Below, in pieces: positions 42,703-51,364 of a stretch of DNA of 57,632 nt (positions within the stretch are counted from its first letter, which is position 1; the number at the start of each line of letters is the position of its first letter). Position numbers and translations under genes: made by a program. The notes below the pieces were generated by a model. The model saw only the letters and a list, made by a program, of their open reading frames with translations. It was not told where the DNA came from and made no database searches. Source of the stretch: Planctomycetota bacterium (GTDB taxonomy: Bacteria > Planctomycetota > Planctomycetia > Pirellulales > Lacipirellulaceae); NCBI GenBank assembly GCA_013286045.1, contig JABDGM010000001.1:69692-127323 (forward strand). Reading direction: 5' to 3'.

Positions 42703-43281
42703 ATGGTCCAGTTACTTTTGATTCGTCCCGGAATAACGGAATACGATCAGCAGGGTCGAGTGCAGGGAACGCTCAACATTCCACTTTGCGAAGACGGCCG
42801 ACAGGAAGTGGAAGCGATGGTGGAAGAGCTGCGTGGGCAGCGGATCGCCGCCATTTACTCGAGCCCGTCCCAATCGGCGGAGCAAACGGCCGAAAGCTTG
42901 GGCCAAGCGCTCGATTTGAAAGTGAAGACGATCGAAAACTTCGAGAACCTCGACCACGGCTTGTGGCAGGGCATGCTCGTCTCCGACGTTAAAGCCAAAC
43001 AACCCAAAGTCTACCGGCAATGGCAGGAGCAGCCGGAAAATGTCTGTCCGCCGCAAGGCGAAACACTGGTAGCAGCCAGGCAGCGGGTAACGGCCTCTAT
43101 CACAAAGCTGCTGAAGAAGCATAAGTCGGATGCTCTTTTCGCGGTGATAGTTCCCGAACCGCTCGCCAGCGTCGTTCGCAACGTGGTGCGTCACGATGCC
43201 TGGGGCGATTTATGGCAAAGAGCGAGCGAAACGCCACACTGGCAGGTCATCGACGTGCCTGAAGCCGCCGCGGCGAAGTGA
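42703..43281 (+). CDS. Histidine-phosphatase-fold protein lacking catalytic residues
   Basis: The protein has 192 residues of the phosphoglycerate mutase-like fold: LLLIRPGITEYDQQGRVQG at the N-terminus, YSSPSQSAEQTAE and NLDHGLWQGM follow family order. The defining motif RHG reads R8-P9-G10, so the phosphorylated His is replaced by Pro. The conserved Arg of the SSPLxRAxxTA segment is Ser58. The second catalytic His (normally SHGG) is replaced in VPEPLASVVRN. Three core residues are therefore missing while the fold is kept, which argues for a non-catalytic regulatory or binding role. It is a tight neighbour of rpe. Confidence 0.85.
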   Translation: MVQLLLIRPGITEYDQQGRVQGTLNIPLCEDGRQEVEAMVEELRGQRIAAIYSSPSQSAEQTAESLGQALDLKVKTIENFENLDHGLWQGMLVSDVKAKQPKVYRQWQEQPENVCPPQGETLVAARQRVTASITKLLKKHKSDALFAVIVPEPLASVVRNVVRHDAWGDLWQRASETPHWQVIDVPEAAAAK

Positions 43282-43397
43282 TTTTGGCTGCGCGAGGCGT
43301 TTCGGCGGCCCATTCTCGATGTAGAGTCCATTTCTGGCTCGTGCTATGATCGAGTCGGCGTGAGCGAGCAGCATTCTGGCTCACCGCCGCGTTCAGT

Positions 43398-44246
43398 ATG
43401 GCGACCAGCGAAACCGAAACCACTGGAAAGGCGAAAATGACGCGTGAGAAGCGCGGCGTGCCTGGTGGGCTATGGATTCGCTGCGAAGACTGCGGCGAAA
43501 CCATCTTTCGCAAGGAAGCGGAAGCGTTGATGAGTGTCTGCCCGCAGTGCGGGTACCACATGTACCTCAGCGCCCCCGACCGTGTGAAATGGATGCTCGA
43601 CGAGGGCACCTTCGAAGAGTGGGACGCCGATCTTTCTCCGATGGACCCGCTCGGGTTTCGTGACAAGAAGTCGTACGCGGATCGCCTCAAATCCGAACAG
43701 GCTCGAACCGGAATGCGCGACGCGGCGCTCACGGGGACGGGAATGATTCGAGCCCGCCGCGTGGCTTTCGGCGTGACAGATTCGGCGTTCATCATGGGCA
43801 GCATGGGCTCGGTCGTCGGCGAACGGCTGACGCGACTTGTAGAACGTGCGACGCAAGAAAACTTGGCGCTAATTATTATCAGCGGCTCCGGCGGCGGCGC
43901 GCGGATGCATGAGGGGATCTTGTCGCTCATGCAGATGGCCAAGGTCAGCGCAGCACTGGCCCGCTACGGCCAAGCCGGCGGCCTATTTATTTCCGTGCTT
44001 ACGAATCCCACCATGGGCGGAGTCGCGGCGAGTTTCGCGTCGCTCGGCGATCTCGTGTTCGCTGAACCGAAAGCTCTTATCGGATTCGCCGGTCCACGAA
44101 CGATCAAAGCTACGATTCGTGTCGAACTGCCCGAAGGGTTTCAAACCAGCGAGTTTCTGCTGGAACACGGATACATCGACCGTATCGTTCGGCGGAGCGA
44201 TCTGAAGAGTGAAATTGCACGGGCAATCGACTATTGCGGCAAATAA
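43398..44246 (+). CDS. accD: Acetyl-CoA carboxylase carboxyltransferase beta subunit
   Basis: The protein has 282 residues. The zinc ribbon has Cys29, 32, 48 and 51 (CEDCG ... CPQCG). The carboxyltransferase core shows [39 protein letters not shown] and [14 protein letters not shown]. With AccA it transfers the carboxyl group to acetyl-CoA to form malonyl-CoA, the extender substrate of the ketosynthase elsewhere in the window. accA is not in the window. A stem (43356-43365 with 43379-43389, one bulge) lies just before the start. Confidence 0.93.
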   Translation: MATSETETTGKAKMTREKRGVPGGLWIRCEDCGETIFRKEAEALMSVCPQCGYHMYLSAPDRVKWMLDEGTFEEWDADLSPMDPLGFRDKKSYADRLKSEQARTGMRDAALTGTGMIRARRVAFGVTDSAFIMGSMGSVVGERLTRLVERATQENLALIIISGSGGGARMHEGILSLMQMAKVSAALARYGQAGGLFISVLTNPTMGGVAASFASLGDLVFAEPKALIGFAGPRTIKATIRVELPEGFQTSEFLLEHGYIDRIVRRSDLKSEIARAIDYCGK

Positions 44247-44368
44247 GTGCCAGATCGCTCGGGTGCACCGCTTTCGGCGACTACGCATTTCGTTGGCCGC
44301 GTGCCGCCCTCATCGTATATTGGATTAGGGCTTTTTGCTGAAATTCACCTCCTCCGTGGCTTCGCCAA

Positions 44369-45253
44369 GTGGGCATCGGGCAATTCTTCAAGTCGATCGT
44401 AGAGGGCGGCAAAGTCGATGTCGGCAGCCGGTATGAGATTCTGCGCGAAGCGGTCTCAGGCACGATGTCGAATTTTCACATGGCCCGGGATCGCAAAACG
44501 GGTGACATCGTTGGGCTGAAGGTGCTCGATAAGGCCAAGACCGACGCGCTCGAAGGCCGCTTCAAAGGCCTGAAGAAGCCGACCGAGGGCGAGATCGCCA
44601 CGTCGTTCAATCACCCGCGAATCGTCAAGACATTTTCGCACGGTATCACGACGAACAACGAGCAGTTCCTCGTGATGGAATTCTTGGACGGGCCGGGCCT
44701 GAATTCCCTGCTTATCGGCCGCAGCAAATTGCTCGATGGCAATCGGCTGACACTAGCGCGGCAGGCGGCCGAGGCGATCGAGGCGGTCCACGCGGCCGGG
44801 TATATCCATCGCGATATTTGCCCGCGAAACTTTGTCTGCTCGAAGGATGCGTCGTCGCTAACGCTTATCGATTTCGGCCTCACTTTGCCTGCTACGAAGG
44901 AATTCATGCAACCGGGCAATCGTACCGGAACCCCGAACTACATGTCGCCGGAAGTGGTAAGGCGAAGGCAAACAGACCCGCGGCTCGATATTTTTTCATT
45001 CGGTGTTTCGGTCTACGAGCTCTTTGCATTCGATCTGCCGTGGCAGCGGGGCGACACGGGCCAGGCCGCCATGACGCACGGCATGAGCTCGCCGCCGCCG
45101 TTGCGGAAGTACTACCCGAAGATCAACCCGACGCTCGAAGCGGCAATTCACAAGTGCATGGAAGCGGAGCCCGAGAAGCGGTTTCCCAGCATCTCGCAGT
45201 TTCTCAAAGCGATTTCTCGGCTGCGGCACGAGGATGCGCCCGCCGCCAGCTGA
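44369..45253 (+). CDS. Serine/threonine protein kinase
   Basis: This Hanks-type kinase has 294 residues, starting with GTG. All catalytic motifs are present: Lys51 (IVGLKVL), HRDICPRNF (147-155), DFG (IDFGLTL, 168-170) and TGTPNYMSPEVV. The glycine-rich loop is atypical (REAVSGTMSNFHMA), which is common in bacterial kinases. No sensor or membrane part follows the kinase domain, so it is a soluble cytoplasmic kinase. The target is unknown. Confidence 0.9.
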   Translation: MGIGQFFKSIVEGGKVDVGSRYEILREAVSGTMSNFHMARDRKTGDIVGLKVLDKAKTDALEGRFKGLKKPTEGEIATSFNHPRIVKTFSHGITTNNEQFLVMEFLDGPGLNSLLIGRSKLLDGNRLTLARQAAEAIEAVHAAGYIHRDICPRNFVCSKDASSLTLIDFGLTLPATKEFMQPGNRTGTPNYMSPEVVRRRQTDPRLDIFSFGVSVYELFAFDLPWQRGDTGQAAMTHGMSSPPPLRKYYPKINPTLEAAIHKCMEAEPEKRFPSISQFLKAISRLRHEDAPAAS

Positions 45254-45351
45254 TGCCATTGGCAGCACCTTCGGCCCTTTCTAGCGGTCGCGGGGCGCGA
45301 AATCTGCCTTCAAAACAGGGTAACCGTTAAATTCGCTACCCTTTTCCGAGC

Positions 45352-45381
45352 TTGACGCCTGGGGAAAGCCGATATTATGAT
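45352..45381 (+). promoter_or_regulatory. Candidate sigma-70 promoter of cysH
   Basis: TTGACG (45352-45357) is followed 18 bases later by TATGAT (45376-45381); an overlapping alternative -10, TATTAT at 45373-45378, gives a 15-base spacer. Transcription would begin near 45388, about 40 bases before the cysH start. Confidence 0.6.
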
Positions 45382-45392
45382 GGCGTCGTATT

Positions 45393-45407
45393 GTTGACTT
45401 AGTTGAC
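45393..45407 (+). promoter_or_regulatory. Direct repeat, candidate operator for cysH
   Basis: GTTGAC occurs at 45393-45398 and again at 45402-45407, nine bases apart, just downstream of the predicted transcription start. A regulator bound here would block transcription. The Rrf2-type regulator encoded after cysH is the obvious candidate; the link is inference. Confidence 0.4.
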
Positions 45408-45430
45408 CAAGTTATGTAAGATTGTCTCCA

Positions 45431-46318
45431 ATGTCGGCTATCCCTAACCGCTTGAATTACCAGGCTGAAAGCCCAAGAACCCCGGCTAAGCCCGTCAGCA
45501 AACTAAAATTGGTTATGGTTGAAAGTACTGTTGAGAAGCCCCAGCGGGCATCTAGCGGCCTGCCAAAGCCTGCTGCGGGCTTTCGGCGACTGGAAAACAC
45601 TCCCCAGCTGATGGAGGAGTTGAAAGAGGCCAGCAGCCGCCTGGAAAAGGCGAGCCCCGAGGAAATCATCGCCTGGGGGGTTGAGCGATACGCGCCGTAC
45701 CTGACGATGGCCACCGCGTTCGGGCCCGAGGGTTGCGTCATTCTGGCCATGCTCGCCAAGATTGCTCCCGAAACTTATGTGTTTAATCTGGATACTGGGT
45801 ACCAATTCCAGGAGACGCTGGACCTGCGAGACCGAATCGCGGACAAATATGGAATCGAGGTCGACTTGTTGGCGCCCGATCTGTCGGTGAGCGAATATGA
45901 AGCGCTCAACGGCGGACCGCTGTATCGCACGAATCCGAATCAGTGCTGTGCGGATCGCAAGATCAAAACGTTGCAGCGAGCTTCGGAAGTGATGCACGCC
46001 TGGATGAGCGGAATTCGCCGCGACCAAAGCGCGGATCGCGCGCAAGCCGCGGTGGTCGGTTGGGATAAAAAGTTCGGCCTGGTGAAAATTAGCCCCCTGG
46101 CGAATTGGACGAAGAAAGACGTTTGGAAGCGGATCACGGACGAAGGCGTCCCGTACAATCCGCTGCACGATCAAGGATACCCGAGTATTGGCTGCTGGCC
46201 CTGTACACGGGCCGTGGCAGCCGGCGAAACCGACGAGCGCGCCGGGCGCTGGAGCGGTATGAAGAAGACCGAGTGCGGCCTGCATTCCGTAAACGAGCAG
46301 GACGGCAGCGGCATTTGA
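45431..46318 (+). CDS. cysH: Phosphoadenylyl/adenylyl-sulfate reductase
   Basis: The protein has about 295 residues from the ATG at 45431 (TTG at 45422 is possible). Features are TAFGPEGCVILAML, VFNLDTGYQF, CCADRKIK, SGIRRDQSADRA, SPLANWTKKDVW, IGCWPCTRAV and the C-terminal catalytic KKTECGLH. The CC...CxxC pattern binds a 4Fe-4S cluster and marks the adenylylsulfate (APS)-using form of assimilatory reductase. It reduces activated sulfate to sulfite. It is followed by an Rrf2 regulator gene and has a promoter with a possible operator. Confidence 0.9.
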   Translation: MSAIPNRLNYQAESPRTPAKPVSKLKLVMVESTVEKPQRASSGLPKPAAGFRRLENTPQLMEELKEASSRLEKASPEEIIAWGVERYAPYLTMATAFGPEGCVILAMLAKIAPETYVFNLDTGYQFQETLDLRDRIADKYGIEVDLLAPDLSVSEYEALNGGPLYRTNPNQCCADRKIKTLQRASEVMHAWMSGIRRDQSADRAQAAVVGWDKKFGLVKISPLANWTKKDVWKRITDEGVPYNPLHDQGYPSIGCWPCTRAVAAGETDERAGRWSGMKKTECGLHSVNEQDGSGI

Positions 46319-46320
46319 TG

Positions 46321-46398
46321 GTTGAGAGTTTAGGGTTTACAGTTGAGAGTTCGCGGCAAGGCGCACACTCGACCCCGAACACTCGGCCCTAAACTTTC
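46321..46398. repeat. Inverted-repeat element between cysH and the Rrf2 gene
   Basis: Left arm GAGAGTTTAGGG (46324-46335) and right arm CCCTAAACTTTC (46387-46398) are inverted copies with one mismatch. The element fills the 80-base gap exactly, and its last base precedes the Rrf2 start codon. Confidence 0.7.
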
Positions 46399-46821
46399 AT
46401 GAAACTATCCGCCAAAACCGAGTACGCCTGCCTCGCCATGTTGCAAATGGCGCAGCAGTACTCGAACGGCGAGCCGCTGCAAATTCGCCGTATCGCGGAA
46501 GAGCAGGGGATTCCCTCGCGGTTTCTGGTTCAGATTCTTTTGCAGCTCAAAGGCGCTTCGCTGGTTGCGAGCACGCGCGGGGCCGCGGGCGGTTATCGGT
46601 TGGCTCGGCCGCCGAAAGACATTTCTGTCGCAGAGGTCGTCGACGTCATGGAAGGCGACGTGCGACCCGGGACAAACGCAGGGAAGCGGACACCGCTAGT
46701 TGCCGCTTTACTGGGGCTATGTCGCGAGATCGGCGATGCTCAGCGCGATCGGCTGGAAGACACCTCGCTGGCCGATTTGGCCGAGCGTGCCACTCGGCGA
46801 GAGCCGATGTGGTACATCTAA
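46399..46821 (+). CDS. Rrf2-family transcription regulator
   Basis: The protein has 140 residues with the winged-helix start MKLSAKTEYACLAML, IRRIAEEQGIPSRFLVQILLQLKGASLV and STRGAAGGYRLARP. The three Cys that hold the cluster in IscR are absent, so it does not sense Fe-S in the IscR way; the CymR-type regulators of sulfur metabolism also lack them. Together with cysH upstream, a role in sulfur control is likely but unproven. No Shine-Dalgarno is visible; the inverted repeat ends right before the ATG. Confidence 0.88.
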   Translation: MKLSAKTEYACLAMLQMAQQYSNGEPLQIRRIAEEQGIPSRFLVQILLQLKGASLVASTRGAAGGYRLARPPKDISVAEVVDVMEGDVRPGTNAGKRTPLVAALLGLCREIGDAQRDRLEDTSLADLAERATRREPMWYI

Positions 46822-47097
46822 GGGTAGCCAACGGCCGCTCGCCCCTCAAACCGCCAGATTCTACTTGGCGGTGCAGGATTTCATTAGTTTTTCGAGTCCG
46901 TTGTGACTCAGACTCCGCGAAATTAGACTGGTACAGGTCTTATACCGGAGGCACGGAGCGCTCGAAGCAGCCAGATGTAGGATGAAGAGAGCGGGACCAA
47001 GTCTGGTTCCGCAATCGTGTCCGGCACCTTTGCTGCTCAGCGTATTTCGTGCCTTCTTCGTTTTGCCTGGCCAATCTCTTCTTGAGTCGAGCGTGCG
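46822..47097. other. Intergenic region before the KS-like gene
   Basis: About 280 bases without a credible coding frame, hairpin or repeat. It should contain the promoter of the gene starting at 47098. Confidence 0.5.
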
Positions 47098-48357
47098 GTG
47101 ACTGAGCGAGAAGTTGTCATCACCGGAATGGGAATCGTCTCGCCGATCGGCATCGGATGCGATGCCGTGTGGAAGTCGATTACTTCACGGCGGAGCGGCG
47201 TGCGCATGCAGCCAGAGCTGGCGGATGCCGGCTGGATTGCGCCGTTCGGCGGCGACATCTCCGACTTCGATCCGAAAGAACTGATTCAGCCGCGGAAAAG
47301 TATCAAGTTGATGTCTCGCGATATTCAACTGGCCTCGGCAGCGGCCGAGCTCGCGTGGCAGGAAGCCGGACTCGGCGAGGCGACGCTCGATCCCGAACGC
47401 TTCGGCGTCGTCGGCGCGGCTGGGCTAATGTATTGCGATCTGGAGGAGCTGCGACTTCCATTCGTGGAATGGCTGAAGCAGGAAGACTTCGATATTCGGC
47501 GCTGGTCACGACAGGCGATGGGCGAGCTCTACCCGCTGTGGATGCTGAAATATCTTCCGAACATGCCCGCTTGCCACATCGGAATTCGCTACGACGCGCG
47601 AGGGCCGAACAACACAATTGCGGAACGGGATGTATCTTCCGTTCTCGCGCTCGGCGAAGCGGCGAGTGTCATTCGACGCGGACATGCGGACGTGATGATC
47701 GCTGGCGGCACCGGCGTACAAATCAATTTATCGGAGCTGGTATGGCATCGCGGAGCGCGCATGGCATGCAATGGCAAGCCCGATCCCGCGCAGATTTGTC
47801 GGCCGTTCGACGCCGAGCGGAGCGGCATGGTCTGCGGCGAAGGGTCTGCTCAAATCGTGCTTGAAAGCCGCGAGTTTGCCGAGCGGAGAGGAGCGCGACC
47901 GATTGCACGAGTCGAGGCGGTCGCTAGCCGATCGGAGGCGACCCACTCGCTGCAGCCGACGGGTAACGCAATTCGCCGGGCGATTCGAGCTGCGATCGAT
48001 CTGGCCGGCATCGAGGCGGACGAGATCGGGCACGTCAACGCGCACGGCTTGAGCACTCGCGAAGACGACCCGATTGAAGCCCGCGCAGTTCGCGAGACGC
48101 TTGGCGATGTGCCGGTGACCGCGCTCAAGAGTTATTTCGGCAATCTTGGCCAGGGCAGTGGCATGGTCGAATTGGCGATCAGCATCATCGCGCAACAAAA
48201 GGGAGTGGTGCCGCCGACGCTGAACTATGAGACACCCGATCCGGAATGCCCAGTCAACGTCGCTACAGAGCTGTTGCGTACTGAGAAAAGCGCGTTTCTA
48301 AAACTCAGTCACAACTCGACAGGGCAGGCCGCGGCGGTGGTCATCACCGCTCCGTAA
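47098..48357 (+). CDS. Ketosynthase homologue with replaced active-site residues
   Basis: The protein has 419 residues, starting with GTG. It follows the FabF fold from end to end (REVVITGMGIVSPIG, RPFDAERSGMVCGEGSAQIVLE, NAHGLSTREDDPIEARA, PPTLNYETPDPECPVN). Aligned with the intact FabF in this window, the nucleophilic Cys falls at Asp178 (NTIAERDVSSVLALGEA). His316 is kept (NAHG), but the second His is Asn349 (KSYFGNLGQGSG) and the C-terminal FGFGG loop is HNSTGQ. It therefore cannot form a thioester. Chain-length factors of type II polyketide synthases similarly lack the Cys, so a partner role for an intact KS is the leading idea. Confidence 0.87.
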   Translation: MTEREVVITGMGIVSPIGIGCDAVWKSITSRRSGVRMQPELADAGWIAPFGGDISDFDPKELIQPRKSIKLMSRDIQLASAAAELAWQEAGLGEATLDPERFGVVGAAGLMYCDLEELRLPFVEWLKQEDFDIRRWSRQAMGELYPLWMLKYLPNMPACHIGIRYDARGPNNTIAERDVSSVLALGEAASVIRRGHADVMIAGGTGVQINLSELVWHRGARMACNGKPDPAQICRPFDAERSGMVCGEGSAQIVLESREFAERRGARPIARVEAVASRSEATHSLQPTGNAIRRAIRAAIDLAGIEADEIGHVNAHGLSTREDDPIEARAVRETLGDVPVTALKSYFGNLGQGSGMVELAISIIAQQKGVVPPTLNYETPDPECPVNVATELLRTEKSAFLKLSHNSTGQAAAVVITAP

Positions 48358-48364
48358 AAATATT

Positions 48365-48940
48365 TCACCGACGGCGCATCGCCCGGTCGATGTCGCGTTT
48401 TGAATCGCGCTCTTTCATTGATTCGCGCTTGTCGTGCTTCTGCTTTCCCTTGCAGATGCCGAGGAGCACCTTGGCACGGCCCTCTTTGAAATACATTTTC
48501 AGCGGCACCAGCGTGAGGCCTTTTTCGAACGCCTGGTCGGCGAATTTCTTCATCTCGCGCCGATGCATGAGCAGCTTGCGGCGGCGTTTGGGCTCGTGGT
48601 TCAGCGCGTGCGAGTAGGTGTACTCGGCGATATTCGCGCCGATGAGCCAAATCTCGTTCTTATCGACGCGGCCGTAGGCTTCATCCAGAGAAAGCTGGCC
48701 GGCGCGGAGGCTCTTCACTTCGCTGCCGACGAGCATGATGCCGCATTCGAGCGTATCGAGCACGTGGTACTCGTGCCGCGCCTTGCGGTTATCCGAGATA
48801 ACGCGCTCGTTCTTGTCATCGGCCGCGGCCTTGCCGCCCTTCTTACTCTTGCCTGCCTTTTTCGTTGGTTTTGCCTGTTTCGCCACAGGTTCAGCATACA
48901 CGGCAAGCGGCGAAACTTCGAGGCGCGAGAACGGCTTCAT
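48365..48940 (-). CDS. smpB: SsrA-binding protein with Lys-rich N-terminal extension
   Basis: The protein has 191 residues. The SmpB core covers about residues 46-191: ISDNRKARHEYHVLDTLECGIMLVGSEVKSLRAGQLSLDEAYGRV, ANIAEYTYSHALNHEPKRRRKLLMHRREM, GLTLVPLKMYFKEGRAKVLLGICKGKQKHDKRES. It partners tmRNA in rescuing stalled ribosomes. The first 45 residues (Lys/Gly-rich, KKAGKSKKGGKAA) are an extension over the usual SmpB; a GTG at 48886 would remove 18 of them. No ssrA gene is seen in the window. Confidence 0.9.
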   Translation of the reverse strand: MKPFSRLEVSPLAVYAEPVAKQAKPTKKAGKSKKGGKAAADDKNERVISDNRKARHEYHVLDTLECGIMLVGSEVKSLRAGQLSLDEAYGRVDKNEIWLIGANIAEYTYSHALNHEPKRRRKLLMHRREMKKFADQAFEKGLTLVPLKMYFKEGRAKVLLGICKGKQKHDKRESMKERDSKRDIDRAMRRR

Positions 48941-48987
48941 ACTGCGTAGGTGGAACGCAGGCTGAAATTCTAGAAGAGCTACGGCGA

Positions 48988-50193
48988 CTATTGGATGTCT
49001 TTTTCCGAGAGCGGGGGAGCGCTGCGGAAGTTAGAGATCGGCGTTGCTGATGATCTAGTGTCCGAATGATCCCCGGGATCAACGCACTTGCGGCCGTTTG
49101 GCGTCATCAACTGAACATAGACGATGTAGTCGATGTCATCGCGAAGATAAGAACTGTGGCCATCGCAAAATGCGACATTGGCGCCACTGCCGTGGCTGCT
49201 GCCAGGGCGAGCGAAGCGCGGCTTACTCGGATCGAACGTGCCGAGCTTGTCGATATTCCCACTGATGCGCTCTTGCTGGTAAATCGTTGCACCAGTGTCG
49301 CTGTCGGGGCCTGGCGTCGGGGCGGTTCCGGTATCAGGAACGACCCAAACAAACCCCAGCTGTTGCTCACTGGGAAAACTGTCGAACGTGCTCAATCCTT
49401 CGCTACCTGCCATCCACGAAAAGAGCGGCTTGTTGGAGGAATCGGTGTACGATTTGTGAATGTTTTCCGCCAGCATGAGCGTCGTGCCGGCACCGTCCTT
49501 GATGTTGCTAATTCGTGTTAAGGGACGGCTCGCTACTGGGATGGCCGGAAGTTGTCGATCGTAACTGGCGTAATCGAAGAATACGCCATTGTCGGCTGTA
49601 TCCCCTTGGTTAGGATGCCAAAGGAAAGAACCCGCGGTACTACGATCCCACCCGCCGCTGTTCGCGCTGTAGGAGAGTCCTGGCAGATTCACTTGCGAAT
49701 TGACATCCGTATCCGACGGACAGATGAAAACAGCCATCTGTGGAATCGGAGTAGACAACACCCCGGCCGGCGGCGTAACGATTGCATCCCAAATGTCGCC
49801 GCGTTCGAGCTTCGGCAGCAGCATGGCAGCCCAGCTCAAACCGGCAACGTTCGTTGGCGTGGCAGTCGATGCCAGTTGAGTCGTATGCACTGCCAAGCGG
49901 GCGGGACTCAGAGATGTGTCGTAGAACACGTCGGCATAGTTGGTGCTATTGGCGACGGTGTTCTGCTGCTTAACGAATTGCGAGAGAGCCGGCGGTTGGC
50001 CCTTAGAAGAATCGTACGAAACGACCGCCAGCGCGATGTTCTTCAAATTGTTCAGGCATTGGGTTTGGCGAGCCCGCTCGCGGACCGAGTGAACGGCCGG
50101 CAAGAGCAGTGCCACGAGCATGCCGATGATCGTGATCACCACGAGCAATTCGACAAGCGTAAAGCCGAGCCGACGACGAGCGTTGATGGCCAT
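48988..50193 (-). CDS. DUF1559 pseudopilin-like protein
   Basis: The protein has 401 residues. [30 protein letters not shown] near residue 10 is the prepilin-type N-terminus; the DUF1559 body follows, with [74 protein letters not shown] precedes the ATG. It is the second member of this expanded family in the window (the other at 21658) and is not close in sequence. Confidence 0.9.
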   Translation of the reverse strand: MAINARRRLGFTLVELLVVITIIGMLVALLLPAVHSVRERARQTQCLNNLKNIALAVVSYDSSKGQPPALSQFVKQQNTVANSTNYADVFYDTSLSPARLAVHTTQLASTATPTNVAGLSWAAMLLPKLERGDIWDAIVTPPAGVLSTPIPQMAVFICPSDTDVNSQVNLPGLSYSANSGGWDRSTAGSFLWHPNQGDTADNGVFFDYASYDRQLPAIPVASRPLTRISNIKDGAGTTLMLAENIHKSYTDSSNKPLFSWMAGSEGLSTFDSFPSEQQLGFVWVVPDTGTAPTPGPDSDTGATIYQQERISGNIDKLGTFDPSKPRFARPGSSHGSGANVAFCDGHSSYLRDDIDYIVYVQLMTPNGRKCVDPGDHSDTRSSATPISNFRSAPPLSEKDIQ

Positions 50194-50382
50194 GGTAGGT
50201 CTCCGAGATCTCTGTTCACTGGCGCGAGAGCGGCCGTCCGGAACCGGACCAAGGTAATTATCGCCGAAAGGTCGAAAAATTGCCAGCGTTCTAGACTAGT
50301 CGCGTTAAATCGGGGTGATTATTGCAAGTCTGTCGCCAGACGCCGGTGGTGGCCATTCGATTTGGATAATGGCGTCCCCCTG

Positions 50383-51294
50383 CTAGCCGAAGCTCAGCGT
50401 GACCGCGGCGGCAAGGGGAATCAAACAGGCGATGGCCCGAATCACGACGTGCTGCCAGCCGCGGATTCGCAGCAGGCCGTCGAAAAGCGGTCCGCCGGCC
50501 GCAGCCAACGACACGAAAAGGAGCAGGGCACTGGTAGCACTTAGATCGGCAAAAAAATGACCCAGGATGATGAAGCTGCCAAGCGAAAACGTGATGATAC
50601 CCGCAGCGGCGGGAAAACCCGAGCTTGGAGGAGCAGCGCCGAAAGTTTGGTGAGATTCGGCGCGTGCCGCGCGACTTCGTCGGCCTGCGATCGAGGATGC
50701 CAATGCCGTCCCTGCCACGGCGGCCGCCAGCGCCCCGCAAGCCTGGCCGTAAACCAAAACGCCCGAGATCGTCAGCGCGGCGGCGGTGCCCACTGCGTCG
50801 ATCAGAAGCAACCATACTCGCGTCCTTGCAGTGTGGGCCATTTCACTGTGAGCAAGAATGAACCAAGTGGCGCCAAACAACGACGCGAGTAGGACGATAC
50901 ACGCCAGCTTTTGCCCGGCAGACCATTCGCCATTGAGCCGCACGTTGCCGCACAGTAAACGCAATGGCGCGGCAAGCACGAGCATTGCGGCCAGCGAGAG
51001 GCCGATCCAGCGGTGAGCAGGCTCGGCAAGCAGCAAGCACACACCGAGCGCGAGCAGCAAGATGATTGGCAGCCAGTCTGCCGCATGCTGCGGGCGAGAA
51101 ATCGCAGCGATCGCACCGGCCATGCCGGTTTGATTTTTCAACGCGATGTATCCCGCAATAAATCCCAATGCGGTGCCGAGCGGCCAGAAAACGCGCGGCC
51201 CCGCATGCATTTGCGCCGCTACGATCGTAATCGCTGCGGCAACGACAAACGGCACGACCCCAGCGCAAAGAAACGTGTGGAGAAACATGCGCAA
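50383..51294 (-). CDS. Polytopic membrane protein of unknown function
   Basis: The protein has 303 residues with about eight hydrophobic helices (AGVVPFVVAAAITIVAA, FWPLGTALGFIAGYIAL, WLPIILLLALGVCLLLA, IGLSLAAMLVLAAPLRLL, and four in the C-terminal half). A short charged loop around residue 205 (AGRRSRAARAES) splits the two halves. No family is recognised. It lies downstream of no related gene. Confidence 0.75.
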   Translation of the reverse strand: MRMFLHTFLCAGVVPFVVAAAITIVAAQMHAGPRVFWPLGTALGFIAGYIALKNQTGMAGAIAAISRPQHAADWLPIILLLALGVCLLLAEPAHRWIGLSLAAMLVLAAPLRLLCGNVRLNGEWSAGQKLACIVLLASLFGATWFILAHSEMAHTARTRVWLLLIDAVGTAAALTISGVLVYGQACGALAAAVAGTALASSIAGRRSRAARAESHQTFGAAPPSSGFPAAAGIITFSLGSFIILGHFFADLSATSALLLFVSLAAAGGPLFDGLLRIRGWQHVVIRAIACLIPLAAAVTLSFG

Positions 51295-51364
51295 TACACG
51301 ACCGGGGACAACCGAATGATGTTGGAAGACTTAGCGAACTGCGCCGGCAGGTGTACCTCAACCA

